Counted from the first letter of the stretch, positions 19,106 through 27,689 are shown. The stretch: DNA of 64,000 nucleotides from Adhaeribacter pallidiroseus (GCF_003340495.1 NZ_QASA01000001.1:3534001-3598000), one strand, 5' to 3'. The notes: generated by a model not told the origin, from the sequence alone. Numbers and translations: made by a program.

Positions 19106-19538
19106 GACCGTATAGTTTATGTAATACATGAATCACTACTCCCCACACCACAAAATCCATTTCAGAAGTTATTTCCAGAAGTTGGTATTTCTCATTTTCT
19201 GGTCGTAAGAATAGTCTTTCACCCACATAATGCAGCCGTTTTACAGTAAACTCCCCTTGTACCAGGGCCAGCACAATATTACCGTGTACCGCTCGCAACG
19301 ACTTATCTACCACAATTATATCCTTGTTATAAATGCCGGCATTTTGCATGGAATCGCCGCTCACTTCTACAAAAAAAGTAGCGGAAGGGCGTTTTACAAT
19401 AAACTCGTTTAAATCTAAAGTACGTTCGGTAAAATCAGCAGCTGGCGAAGGAAAACCAGCGGGTACCTGGTGTTCGTAAAGTTGCACCGCTACCGAGTTG
19501 GTGAGACTAGTTGGAGAATAAGTAGCAAGTATCTGCAT
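19089..19538 (-). CDS. umuD: Self-cleaving polymerase V subunit, LexA/S24 peptidase family
   Basis: 149 aa. The cleavage site is in PAGFPSPAADF (Ala-Gly) at about residues 26-36; the catalytic Ser is in VSGDSMQNAGI and the Lys in GEFTVKRLHYV. RecA-stimulated self-cleavage turns UmuD into the active partner of UmuC. It heads the umuDC operon and is preceded by a palindromic operator candidate. Confidence 0.93.
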   Translation of the reverse strand: MQILATYSPTSLTNSVAVQLYEHQVPAGFPSPAADFTERTLDLNEFIVKRPSATFFVEVSGDSMQNAGIYNKDIIVVDKSLRAVHGNIVLALVQGEFTVKRLHYVGERLFLRPENEKYQLLEITSEMDFVVWGVVIHVLHKLYGHDRAD

Positions 19539-19542
19539 AAGG

Positions 19543-19574
19543 ATTTAGCAAATAGAGTTTTTTATTTGCTAAAT
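19543..19574. promoter_or_regulatory. Palindromic operator candidate upstream of umuDC
   Basis: ATTTAGCAAATA at 19543-19554 and its exact complement TATTTGCTAAAT at 19563-19574, with an 8-base spacer, starting 5 bases upstream of the umuD start codon. A related CTAAATATTTTAG sits at about 19610-19622. Position and symmetry fit a repressor site controlling damage-induced expression; the regulator is not in this window. Confidence 0.65.
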
Positions 19575-19647
19575 ATACTAGCATATTCTACATTATGTTT
19601 ATTATTTTACTAAATATTTTAGTTTTAAATATAGATTAACCTTTTAC

Positions 19648-20571
19648 TTACACCTGGGAGGCTAATAAATACAAAACGGCCATGCGGATAGCTACGCCAT
19701 TTTCTACTTGGTTTAGAATGATAGCTTGCTTGGAATCAGCGGCATCGCTGCTGAGCTCTACACCCCGGTTTATGGGACCCGGGTGCATAATCACGATTTC
19801 TTTATCCAGGCTATCCAGCAGCTTTTTGTTGATGCCGTAGTACAATGTGTATTCGCGCAACGAAGGAAAATACTTCATCTGCTGCCGCTCTAGCTGAATG
19901 CGCAATACGTTGGCCACATCGCACCACTCCAGGGCCTTGCGCACGTTTAGCTCTACTTTTACACCTAAAGCGCTAATGTACCGGGGCAATAAAGTTACCG
20001 GGCCGCACACCATAACTTCGGCGCCCAGCTTTTGTAAAGCAAAAATATTGGATAGCGCTACCCGCGAATGCAAGATATCGCCGATAATGGCTACTTTTTT
20101 TCCGGCCACCTCGCCTAAACGCTCCCGGATGGAAAAAGCATCCAATAAAGCTTGGGTAGGATGCTCGTGGGTACCGTCGCCGGCATTTACAATGTTGGCT
20201 TTTATGTGTTTCGATAAAAAGTGCGGTGCCCCGGCGCTGGCGTGACGCATCACGATCATATCTACTTTCATGGCCAGAATGTTATTGACGGTATCCAGCA
20301 AGGTTTCGCCTTTTTTTACGGAACTGCCGCTCGCCGAAAAATTGACAATATCGGCAGATAAGCGTTTTTGGGCTAGCTCAAACGATAGCCGGGTGCGGGT
20401 AGAATTTTCAAAAAAAACGTTGGCAATGGTAATGTCGCGCAGCGAAGGTACTTTTTTAATCGGGCGGTTCAGAACTTCTTTAAAATTATCGGCCGTTTCA
20501 AAAATTAACTGAATATCGGCGGGTGTAATGTCTTTAATTCCTAAAAGATGCCTAACGCTGAGTGCTTGCAT
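19648..20571 (-). CDS. pyrB: Aspartate carbamoyltransferase, catalytic subunit
   Basis: 307 aa, normal length. It condenses aspartate and carbamoyl phosphate in pyrimidine synthesis. The carbamoyl-phosphate loop is FFENSTRTRLSFELAQKRL (about residues 53-71); MRHASAGAPHFL and DGTHEHPTQALLDAFSI hold the conserved His and Gln; HPGPINRGVEL lies near the C terminus. The start follows pyrR by 3 bp, so pyrRB is one operon. No pyrI is present. Confidence 0.96.
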   Translation of the reverse strand: MQALSVRHLLGIKDITPADIQLIFETADNFKEVLNRPIKKVPSLRDITIANVFFENSTRTRLSFELAQKRLSADIVNFSASGSSVKKGETLLDTVNNILAMKVDMIVMRHASAGAPHFLSKHIKANIVNAGDGTHEHPTQALLDAFSIRERLGEVAGKKVAIIGDILHSRVALSNIFALQKLGAEVMVCGPVTLLPRYISALGVKVELNVRKALEWCDVANVLRIQLERQQMKYFPSLREYTLYYGINKKLLDSLDKEIVIMHPGPINRGVELSSDAADSKQAIILNQVENGVAIRMAVLYLLASQV

Positions 20572-20574
20572 GGA

Positions 20575-21126
20575 TTACTTTTCTTCGGTTTTGGTAATGA
20601 GCCAAATGTTATCTTCGGTGCTTTCGGCCGTACGCCATTCTACCAGTACCCGCTGCGACGATAACGAATTTACGGACTGCCCCACGTAGGTGGCTTCAAT
20701 GGGTAAATCGCGGCTATAACGCCGGTCAATTAAAACCAGTAATTCTACTTTCTGCGGCCGGCCGTAGGCAATCATGGCGTCCAGGGCGGCGCGTACGGAG
20801 CGGCCGGTATATAATACATCGTCCACCAGAATTACCTGCTGGTTTTCAATGATAAAATCAATTTGGGTGGCATTAGCGGTAAGCGGGCTTTCGCGGCGGC
20901 GGAAATCATCGCGGTGAAAAGTAATATCCAGGCGACCTGTGCGGATGGGCTTGCCAATAATTCTTTGCAGGGTTCTCTGGAGGCGTTCGGCCACAAATAC
21001 ACCGCGGGGCTGTAAACCCAGGATAACCGAATTCGAAAAATCATGGTGATTTTCGATCAGTTGCTGCGCCAGGCGTTCCAACATCATTTCGAGCAACTGA
21101 CTACTAACGATTAATCTTTTCTGCAT
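20575..21126 (-). CDS. pyrR: PyrR bifunctional pyrimidine regulator / uracil phosphoribosyltransferase
   Basis: 183 aa. The PRPP-binding motif VILVDDVLYTGRSVRAALDA (about residues 94-113) and GRLDITFHRDD, ILGLQPRGVFVAERL are typical PyrR segments. In Firmicutes PyrR binds pyr mRNA to cause attenuation; whether it does so here is not known, and the leader is only about 20 bases, too short for an attenuator. First gene of pyrRB. Confidence 0.92.
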   Translation of the reverse strand: MQKRLIVSSQLLEMMLERLAQQLIENHHDFSNSVILGLQPRGVFVAERLQRTLQRIIGKPIRTGRLDITFHRDDFRRRESPLTANATQIDFIIENQQVILVDDVLYTGRSVRAALDAMIAYGRPQKVELLVLIDRRYSRDLPIEATYVGQSVNSLSSQRVLVEWRTAESTEDNIWLITKTEEK

Positions 21127-21146
21127 TTTCGACCAGAGATATCGGA

Positions 21147-21154
21147 CAAAGATA
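21147..21154 (-). promoter_or_regulatory. -7 promoter element of pyrRB (TATCTTTG)
   Basis: Exact TAnnTTTG match on the minus strand, 20 bases before the pyrR start codon. The short implied leader leaves no room for an attenuation structure. Confidence 0.6.
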
Positions 21155-21438
21155 GGTAATTAGTCGATAGCCCATAGTCGATGATCTATAGAATTTTTGT
21201 TAGTCCATAATCAATGGCCCATGGTTCACAGTTTAGCTTATTTGTAAAAAGGTATTGGGAGGAACTAATTAGGAATACTTATAAAAGCAAAAATTTTAAC
21301 CATTTAATTTAATCCCGCTGCTATAGTTTGTAAACTATTACCACCAGCCATCAACCACTAATCACGAACTGTAATCTGGGATTATCAGTTAAACGAGAAA
21401 AGGTTTAAATACTTGTTAATTGCTTTTTGGAAAAGTGT
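21155..21438. other. Intergenic region with degenerate short-word repeats
   Basis: No gene seen. It holds imprecise repeats of words such as ATAGTCGATAGCCCATAGTCGATG (in pieces, 21170-21190), TCAATGGCCCATGG (21211-21224) and, in the opposite sense near 21340-21380, CCACCAGCCATCAACCACTAATCACG. The style is the same as in the clearer inverted word-repeat pairs elsewhere in the window, but the arms match poorly. Confidence 0.4.
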
Positions 21439-21779
21439 TCAATTCACTCCTTCAATTTGATTTTCGTAAATGGTAACTAATTTATGATTCTCAATTAAGT
21501 GTAAAACCTCTTGCCAGCATTTGTCTACTATCCGATAAAACTCCTTCATACTTTTGTTACCAATCCGAACATGAATAACCTTGGGCGGCGGTATCGAAAG
21601 AAGTACTCTGTTGGAGAAGTCACTATCTTTAGTGATAATGATCAGGTTTTGCCCCCGAGCATAATTCCAAATATTTTTATCTTTTGCTTTTGGGTCTATG
21701 TCTATTTGATGAATGTAGTCTGCCGTATTCACAAGCTAAAATAATAGGGCAAATTAACATCAATTAAATATTTAGGCAT
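21439..21779 (-). pseudogene. DUF5615 PIN-like toxin, frameshifted
   Basis: The ORF from a GTG at 21732 lacks the family N terminus. That N terminus is present just upstream in another frame: ATG at 21779 gives MPKYLIDVNLPYYFSL and then a TGA. Adding one base at about 21728-21732 joins the two as ...YYFSLWNTADYIHQID..., a 113-aa DUF5615 protein with the PIN-like Asp residues (LIDVN, ITKDSDF) intact. The gene begins 2 bp after the DUF433 gene, the usual antitoxin-toxin order. Either the toxin is inactivated or one base is missing from the assembly. Confidence 0.82.
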
Positions 21780-21781
21780 AA

Positions 21782-22018
21782 TTACGCCGCCATTTCCCGG
21801 AGGGTATATTTCCGCTCCATTAATTGAATTGCGAACTGCTTACATGCTTCTAAATCTTCTTTTTCCAATACCGGATATTGATGCAATATTTCTTCTTCAC
21901 TCGTTCCTGTCAATAAAAATTCGAGTATCGTCTGGACTGTAATTCGTAAACCTCTGATGGTAGGTCTCCCATTGCATAACTCGTCGTCAATCGTTATTCT
22001 TTTTAATATAGTGTTCAT
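21782..22018 (-). CDS. DUF433 antitoxin
   Basis: 78 aa. Helix-turn-helix type DUF433 protein with the motif ELCNGRPTIRGLRITVQTILEFL and the conserved EEILHQYPVLEKEDLEACKQFA. DUF433 proteins act as antitoxins to DUF5615 PIN-like proteins and probably repress their own operon. The partner lies directly downstream and carries a frameshift. Confidence 0.88.
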   Translation of the reverse strand: MNTILKRITIDDELCNGRPTIRGLRITVQTILEFLLTGTSEEEILHQYPVLEKEDLEACKQFAIQLMERKYTLREMAA

Positions 22019-22090
22019 AGATTTAAATTGATTATGGTTTGCTTATTTATTTACAGCAACACTTATTTACAACAACTATAGATTAAAAGA

Positions 22091-23578
22091 CTACTTAAAC
22101 ACCACTTTATTTAAATAAAACACATTGCGAGCCGGGCCTTTGGCTGGCCGCACACGCTGGTAACCGTAAGCAATAAAAACATTGTTGTACCACGATAACA
22201 AGCCGGTTTTTTCCGCTTCGGTTACTTTTTCGCTCGGGTCGTTGGCCAGTACGGCAACTTTGCTGTTATCTTGGGTAACGCTGTCTTGCTGAATAATTTT
22301 GTAGCGGATGTTTTTTTCGTCGCTGTAAGCCATGATAATTTTATCGCCACTCCGGATCAGCTGGGTATTTTCTACCAGGTTTTCCTGCATGGCATCCCGT
22401 AGGGTAAAACTGTTATCCCAAACTAATTTACCTTCTTTATCAAAGGCACAGGCAATGGTGTGGGTATAGCGGTAGCCATCGAACACCCGGGCCAAAGGCG
22501 TTAAGCCGTAACTATACGTACTGGAACTGCTGTATTGCGGGTAATACGCTTCGGCCACCAGCAACATGCCTTTTTCGTAATAAATAATGTCGTGCAACAA
22601 AATACGGTAGCGCAGCCGGAATTCTTTATCCTTGGCTTTAAAACGAGCGGCTTTGCGGTAAAGCCGCTCGCGCCGGCCTTTACGCATGTAATCGAAGAAA
22701 TGCCGGAAACTTTTAAAATCGTAGTAAATAATATCGTTTTGGTCGTTAAACAACTGGCTGGTAAAAATGCCCTGCGCGTAGCGCATGTCGCGCAAGGAAT
22801 AAGTACCCACTAAGGTTTTGGCAATGCTGTCGCCGGGACTTAACTGACCGGTGATTAAACTGCGGTTGAGTTTAGATTGCAAAATTTTAATGCTGTGCAG
22901 GTTGCCTTCCGGCGAAAACCGTTTTACCTGCAATCGGCCAATCTTGCCATTCGATTCTGAGAGCACAAACTCGGCGCGTTGCGTGGCGGTGTCGGCGTTA
23001 AAAGTGGCCAGGGCATCTGGTTTATCGTACAGCGCCGGGATGGTCCGAATCTGGTCGTTTTGTAAATCCAGATTTAATACGATTAAATGACGCAAGTCAT
23101 AGGCTATAAAATAAGCATTGTTATCCAGCACTTTAAACCGGTCTATTTTTAAATCAGCGGGTAAATCGTATTCGCGCAAATCGTAGGTAACTTCGGAGTA
23201 AGACGCGTTTAAATTGTTAATTTTTAAAAAAACAAACTCCCAGGGCCGGTACGTTAGGAATAGCAGGTAAATGTAATTTTGGTCGGCGTAAATATGCTGC
23301 AAAGAGTAATCGTCCTGAATAGGTATTTGGCCGGACCAGATTTTATTTAAATTCTGATCGAAGCGGGAAAAAACAAATTTTTCGCGGGAGCTTATACCCG
23401 AGTAATCGTGGGCGTACACAAATAAAGTACTGTCTTGCAGCGGAAATACTTCGAAGTGAGAATCCGAGATAGTAGCTTCAAATTCCACGCGGTTCGGCTG
23501 AACCGGCTCTTGACTATAAGCAATGGACGACTGAAAAATTAAAAAAACGACTAGTAAAAACCACCTAGCTTGCAACAT
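22091..23578 (-). CDS. Exported protein of unknown family
   Basis: 495 aa from ATG 23578, which places a clean signal peptide (WFLLVVFLIFQSSIAYSQ) at the N terminus; the reading from 23620 adds 14 residues in front of it. The rest alternates short beta segments and polar loops, with many Tyr (DRFKVLDNNAYFIAYDLRHL; DKIIMAYSDEKNIRYKIIQQ), resembling a beta-propeller-like periplasmic or surface protein. No catalytic motif or named domain recognised. Monocistronic by position. Confidence 0.75.
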   Translation of the reverse strand: MLQARWFLLVVFLIFQSSIAYSQEPVQPNRVEFEATISDSHFEVFPLQDSTLFVYAHDYSGISSREKFVFSRFDQNLNKIWSGQIPIQDDYSLQHIYADQNYIYLLFLTYRPWEFVFLKINNLNASYSEVTYDLREYDLPADLKIDRFKVLDNNAYFIAYDLRHLIVLNLDLQNDQIRTIPALYDKPDALATFNADTATQRAEFVLSESNGKIGRLQVKRFSPEGNLHSIKILQSKLNRSLITGQLSPGDSIAKTLVGTYSLRDMRYAQGIFTSQLFNDQNDIIYYDFKSFRHFFDYMRKGRRERLYRKAARFKAKDKEFRLRYRILLHDIIYYEKGMLLVAEAYYPQYSSSSTYSYGLTPLARVFDGYRYTHTIACAFDKEGKLVWDNSFTLRDAMQENLVENTQLIRSGDKIIMAYSDEKNIRYKIIQQDSVTQDNSKVAVLANDPSEKVTEAEKTGLLSWYNNVFIAYGYQRVRPAKGPARNVFYLNKVVFK

Positions 23579-23766
23579 TAAAACCCTATTACCTGGACTT
23601 AGTGAGACGAGAAACAACAAACAATATTTAATGTATAACTTATACGGCAGTTATGCAAAGGATGCAGAATAGTTTGAAAAATTATTTAAAAAAGCCAAAT
23701 CTAACTCGTAAAGTAAACTAAATTTTTTATTGAAGATTTCGTATATTCACTAAAATAAACCACCAC

Positions 23767-23994
23767 ATGCAAAAAATTGAAGTTACCGGCAGGATTGATA
23801 ATATGGGAATTTTACGATTAGATGACCCTCTAAAAGTTAAAGAAAAAAAAGTAAAAGTAATTATTTTCCTACCAGAAGAGGAAGAAGATACTTTATGGCT
23901 AAAATCCATAACTCATAATGCCGCTTTCGACTTTCTACATAATGAATCAGAAGATATCTATCGTTTAACAGACGGACAACCATTTAATGATTAG
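23767..23994 (+). CDS. Antitoxin-like partner of MazF/PemK-type toxin
   Basis: 75 aa. The N-terminal half (MQKIEVTGRIDNMGILRLDDPL, KVKVIIFLP) looks like the short beta-rich start of antitoxins related to DUF2281/AbrB-like proteins; the C-terminal half (DTLWLKSITHNAAFDFLHNE) is helical and acidic, fit to wrap a toxin. It overlaps the following toxin gene by 8 bp. Assignment rests mainly on this context. Confidence 0.65.
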   Translation: MQKIEVTGRIDNMGILRLDDPLKVKEKKVKVIIFLPEEEEDTLWLKSITHNAAFDFLHNESEDIYRLTDGQPFND

Positions 23995-24331
23995 AGGTAA
24001 AATAGTTCTGGTACCTTTTCCATTTGATGATTTTAGCGGAACAAAAGTAAGACCGGCCATCTGTTTGACAAATGAAATAGGATTTTATAATCATATTGTA
24101 ATTGCCTTTATAAGCAGCCAAGTACCAGATATTTTCGATCAGTCAGATTTCATTTTAGAGAAAACCGATAAAGATTTTGCAACAACCGGACTTACTGTTA
24201 GATCTGTTATCAAATTGCACAGGTTAGTAACTATCCCTAAAAACCTCATAAAAAGACAATTAGGCACATTACCTTCTAAGTGGCAGATGGCAATAGACAA
24301 GAACTTAAAAGTTTTATTTAACTTAAAATAA
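23987..24331 (+). CDS. MazF/PemK-family mRNA endoribonuclease toxin
   Basis: 114 aa. Typical PemK-like start, RGKIVLVPFPFDDFSGTKVRPAICL, with the conserved RPAI/V element, and a later TGLTVRSVIKLHRLVTI strand set. These enzymes cut mRNA at short sequences when the antitoxin is degraded. Overlap with the 75-aa gene supports a toxin-antitoxin operon. AT-rich compared with the flanking core genes. Confidence 0.82.
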   Translation: MIRGKIVLVPFPFDDFSGTKVRPAICLTNEIGFYNHIVIAFISSQVPDIFDQSDFILEKTDKDFATTGLTVRSVIKLHRLVTIPKNLIKRQLGTLPSKWQMAIDKNLKVLFNLK

Positions 24332-24413
24332 TTTTAAAAGTAGTTAAACAGCAAATATTTAAAGCTACTTTACTTACAGATCAAAATCAACGCAATCTGC
24401 GTAAATCAGCGAT

Positions 24414-24818
24414 CTAATTACCTAAACCCAGAATAATATCGTATTCCTCCGACTTTAAAGGCAATACCGATAAGCGCGATTGCCGCAACAAAGCCAGATT
24501 TTCTAAGCGTTGGTCTTTTTTAATTTGATCCAGGGTTACCGGTTCTTTAAAATCACGGGTGGGTACCAGATCTACGGCTTGCCAGCGGGCATCGTCGGTA
24601 GTTGGGTCGGGGTAAGCTTCGCGTTCTACGGTAGCCAGGCCCACTACGGCTTTTTCCGATACACTGTGGTAAAATAAAACCGGGTCGCCAGCTTTCATTA
24701 AAGCTAAATTGTTACGCGCCTGAAAGTTACGAACCCCCGTCCAGGCGGTTTTTCCATCTTTTACTAAATCGGCCCAGGAATAAGCCTCCGGTTCTGATTT
24801 TACGAGCCAGTACTGCAT
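24414..24818 (-). CDS. EVE-domain protein
   Basis: 134 aa, the whole protein being one EVE domain (PUA-like fold). Conserved features: MQYWLVKSEPEAYSWADL, GVRNFQARNNLALMKAGDPVLFYHS, and AVVGLATVEREAYPDPT. EVE domains bind modified bases in RNA or DNA; this single-domain form is similar to human THYN1 and is widespread, so a defence role is not implied. It has its own promoter (next entry) and is divergent to polX. Confidence 0.9.
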   Translation of the reverse strand: MQYWLVKSEPEAYSWADLVKDGKTAWTGVRNFQARNNLALMKAGDPVLFYHSVSEKAVVGLATVEREAYPDPTTDDARWQAVDLVPTRDFKEPVTLDQIKKDQRLENLALLRQSRLSVLPLKSEEYDIILGLGN

Positions 24819-24853
24819 GAATTTTTAAATTTTTATAATAGAAGTTACCGCGC

Positions 24854-24861
24854 CAAAGATA
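24854..24861 (-). promoter_or_regulatory. -7 promoter element of the EVE gene (TATCTTTG)
   Basis: TAnnTTTG match on the minus strand, 35 bases before the ATG at 24818. A second match on the plus strand at 24970-24977 serves polX, so the 175-bp gap holds two divergent promoters. Confidence 0.5.
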
Positions 24862-24969
24862 ATTTTATTTCTTTTATTTCGGCAAGAGTGCCCGCCGACA
24901 AGCACCAGCAGAGCAAATGAAGCAGTGGCAAATTGCTTTTTTTTGACCGCTGCCGGTACCAGAAAAGTG

Positions 24970-24977
24970 TATCTTTG
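24970..24977 (+). promoter_or_regulatory. -7 promoter element of polX (TATCTTTG)
   Basis: TAnnTTTG match 16 bases before the TTG start of the PolX-like gene. Confidence 0.55.
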
Positions 24978-24993
24978 TAAAAAATAAGCAGCC

Positions 24994-26709
24994 TTGAAAA
25001 ATAAAGATATTATCCGGAGCTTTCGTTTAGTGGTTTCGTTGTTGGAACTACACGACGAAAATCCTTTCAAAATTCGCACTTACAGCAATGCCGTAGCGAA
25101 CCTCGAACGTTTAGAAATTCCGCTGGCGGGTTTACGGGTAATTGATCTGGAACAACTGGAAGGTATTGGTAAATCCATCGCGAGTAAAATTTTTGAGTTA
25201 AACCAGACGGGCAGCTTTCCGGAATTGGATGCTTTGCTAACGGCAACGCCACCCGGAGTAGTAAAAATGTTGCAAATAAAAGGCATTGGCCCGAAAAAAA
25301 TACGCGCGATCTGGAAAGAATTAGGCGTAGAAACTTCCGAAGATTTGCTGCAATCCTGCGAAAACAACCAGATTGCCGCCCTAAAAGGTTTTGGTGCCAA
25401 AACCCAGGAAACAATAAAAAACGCGTTGCTTTATTCCGAGTCGAGCAAGGGCAAAGCACATTACGCTACCGTAGAGAAATACACCGACGAACTGGCAATT
25501 TTTTTAAAAAATAACTTAAAAACAGAGCTAGTAGCCATAGCCGGCGAGGTACGGCGGCGTCTGGAAATCATCGAAACCATGCTGTTTGTGGTAGGCACCG
25601 ATCAGCCTTTACAAGTACCCGTTGTGCTGCAACAACGCCCGGAATTGCAACCAGATCCGGTAAAATCCGGGCCTTTCGTGTGGCGCGGCCTCGAATCGCA
25701 AACTGGCGTGCCCGTAGAAGTAAGAATAGTCGCTCCCCAAAATTTCTACAATGCCTTGTTTCTACACACGGGCGCTCCGGCTCACCTGAATACCAGCTAT
25801 AACGAAACGGCTAGTCTGCTGCAATTAGCGAATCAGCAAACATTTACTTCCGAAAAAGAAATTTACGAGAAAGCCGGCTTAGCCTACATTGAGCCCGAAA
25901 TGCGCGAAGGCACCCAGGAAATTGCATTGGCCCGCGAAAACCGGCTGCCGGTATTAGTAACCAACGACGATTTACAAGGCATCCTGCATAACCATACTAC
26001 GTACAGCGACGGAGCCAATACTTTAGCCACCATGGCCACCTATTGCCGTGACCATGGTTACCAATACCTGGGCATTTGCGACCATTCCAAAGCCGCTTTT
26101 TACGCCAACGGTTTGGTGGAGCATAGAGTAAAAGAACAACACCGCGAAATAGATTCTTTAAACCGCGAACTGGCCCCGTTTAAAATATTTAAAGGCATTG
26201 AGGCCGATATTCTGGCCGATGGCTCCCTGGATTACAACAACGAAGTACTGAGTACTTTTGATTTTGTGGTCGCCTCGATCCATAGTAATTTAAAAATGGA
26301 AGAGAAAAAAGCCACGGAACGTTTATTGGGCGCTATTCAGAATCCGTTTACTACCATTCTGGGCCACCCCACCGGCCGATTACTTTTACAGCGCGAAGGG
26401 TACCCCATCGATTATAAAACCATTATTGATGCCTGTGCTTTTTACAAGGTTATTATTGAAATAAATGCCAACCCCTGGCGGCTGGATTTAGATTGGCGGT
26501 GGGTAGAATATGCCTTGAGCCAAGGAGTATTGCTGAGCATTAACCCGGATGCCCACAGTACTGCTGGTTACCACGACATGCATTACGGCGTGCAGGTAGC
26601 CCGCAAAGGCGGTTTAACCAAAGAAATGACGTTTAATGCTTGGCCCCAGGAGAAAGTAGCGAGCTATTTTGAAGATCGCCGGATAAAAGCGCTGGCAGAA
26701 GTGAAATGA
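24994..26709 (+). CDS. PolX-like protein: HhH/pol-beta-like region with PHP phosphoesterase domain
   Basis: 571 aa from a TTG. Order: N-terminal 8-kDa/HhH region (LEGIGKSIASKIFELNQTG, KGIGPKKIRAIWKELG, about residues 50-115); pol-beta-like palm at about 160-320; C-terminal PHP domain at about 330-560. The PHP metal residues are complete (LHNHTTYSDG, CDHSKAA, GIEADIL, ASIHSN, GHPTGR, NPDAHS), so 3'-5' exonuclease or phosphatase activity is likely. The palm keeps AGEVRRR, but the DxD that normally follows reads ETM and the third Asp is replaced in PVEVRIV, so polymerase activity is doubtful. The stop overlaps the next start by 4 bp. Confidence 0.88.
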   Translation: MKNKDIIRSFRLVVSLLELHDENPFKIRTYSNAVANLERLEIPLAGLRVIDLEQLEGIGKSIASKIFELNQTGSFPELDALLTATPPGVVKMLQIKGIGPKKIRAIWKELGVETSEDLLQSCENNQIAALKGFGAKTQETIKNALLYSESSKGKAHYATVEKYTDELAIFLKNNLKTELVAIAGEVRRRLEIIETMLFVVGTDQPLQVPVVLQQRPELQPDPVKSGPFVWRGLESQTGVPVEVRIVAPQNFYNALFLHTGAPAHLNTSYNETASLLQLANQQTFTSEKEIYEKAGLAYIEPEMREGTQEIALARENRLPVLVTNDDLQGILHNHTTYSDGANTLATMATYCRDHGYQYLGICDHSKAAFYANGLVEHRVKEQHREIDSLNRELAPFKIFKGIEADILADGSLDYNNEVLSTFDFVVASIHSNLKMEEKKATERLLGAIQNPFTTILGHPTGRLLLQREGYPIDYKTIIDACAFYKVIIEINANPWRLDLDWRWVEYALSQGVLLSINPDAHSTAGYHDMHYGVQVARKGGLTKEMTFNAWPQEKVASYFEDRRIKALAEVK

Positions 26710-27689
26710 CGAAAATATTAGTCTTGCGTTTTTCTTCCATTGGTGATATTGTACTTACTACGCCGGTGGTGCGCGCCCTGAAACAACAATTGCCCGGCGC
26801 CCAGATTCATTACGCCACCAAATATAACTTCCGCAGCCTGGTCGAGTCTAATCCGTACATCGACCAGGCGCATTACCTGCGTAATAACTTAGGCGAGTTA
26901 ATTAAAGAATTGCAAGCGGAAAAATTTGATTACGTTGTAGATTTGCACCGCAACCTGCGCACCAGCCTTTTAAAATTTAAATTAGGCGTACCGGCCAAAA
27001 GCTTCGATAAGTTAAATTTTAAAAAATGGCTGCTGGTGCGTTTTAAAATAAACAAGTTACCGAATATACACATTGTAGAGCGTTACTTAGCCGCCGCAAC
27101 GCACCTGGGAGTAACCAACGATGGTCAAGGACTTGATTATTTTATCCCGGCAGCCGATGAAGTAGCTCTAACCAGTTTACCCGTAACGCACCAAAATGGA
27201 TATTATGCATTTGCCATTGGCGCACAGCATTATACCAAACGCTTGCCCACCGAGCGTATCATTGAGCTTTGTGCCCAAATAAATGCTCCTGTTATTTTGC
27301 TGGGCGGCAAAGAAGACCAAGCCGCAGCCGCAGAAATCACCAATTATTTTAAAAATCGATCAACAACTAACGAACAACGAACAACGATTTACAACGCCTG
27401 CGGTCAGTATAATTTAAATCAATCCGCTTCGCTGGTAAAACAAGCCCAGGCTGTTTTCAGTCACGATACCGGCTTAATGCATATTGCGGCGGCTTTTCAG
27501 AAGAAAATTTTTTCTATTTGGGGAAATACGGTACCCGAGTTTGGTATGTACCCTTATAAAACCGAATTTAAAGTGTGGGAGCGCCCCAATCTGTATTGCC
27601 GGCCTTGTTCTAAAATTGGTTATAGCAAATGCCCACAAGGACATTTTAAATGCATGCGCGAAATAAATTTTGATATTACCCTTACTTAG
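26706..27689 (+). CDS. Glycosyltransferase family 9 (heptosyltransferase-like)
   Basis: 327 aa. N-terminal nucleotide-sugar fold begins KILVLRFSSIGDIVLTTPVVRAL; the C-terminal sugar-nucleotide motif is VFSHDTGLMHIAAAFQKKIFSIWG (in parts, about residues 252-275), followed by YPYKTEFKVWERP. The C terminus has four Cys (YCRPCSKIGYSKCPQGHFKC), common in this Bacteroidota branch. Likely adds a sugar to the lipopolysaccharide core. Translationally coupled to polX. Residues about 218-230 (NRSTTNEQRTTIY) are encoded by a short AACGAACAACG-type tandem repeat. Confidence 0.88.
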   Translation: MTKILVLRFSSIGDIVLTTPVVRALKQQLPGAQIHYATKYNFRSLVESNPYIDQAHYLRNNLGELIKELQAEKFDYVVDLHRNLRTSLLKFKLGVPAKSFDKLNFKKWLLVRFKINKLPNIHIVERYLAAATHLGVTNDGQGLDYFIPAADEVALTSLPVTHQNGYYAFAIGAQHYTKRLPTERIIELCAQINAPVILLGGKEDQAAAAEITNYFKNRSTTNEQRTTIYNACGQYNLNQSASLVKQAQAVFSHDTGLMHIAAAFQKKIFSIWGNTVPEFGMYPYKTEFKVWERPNLYCRPCSKIGYSKCPQGHFKCMREINFDITLT

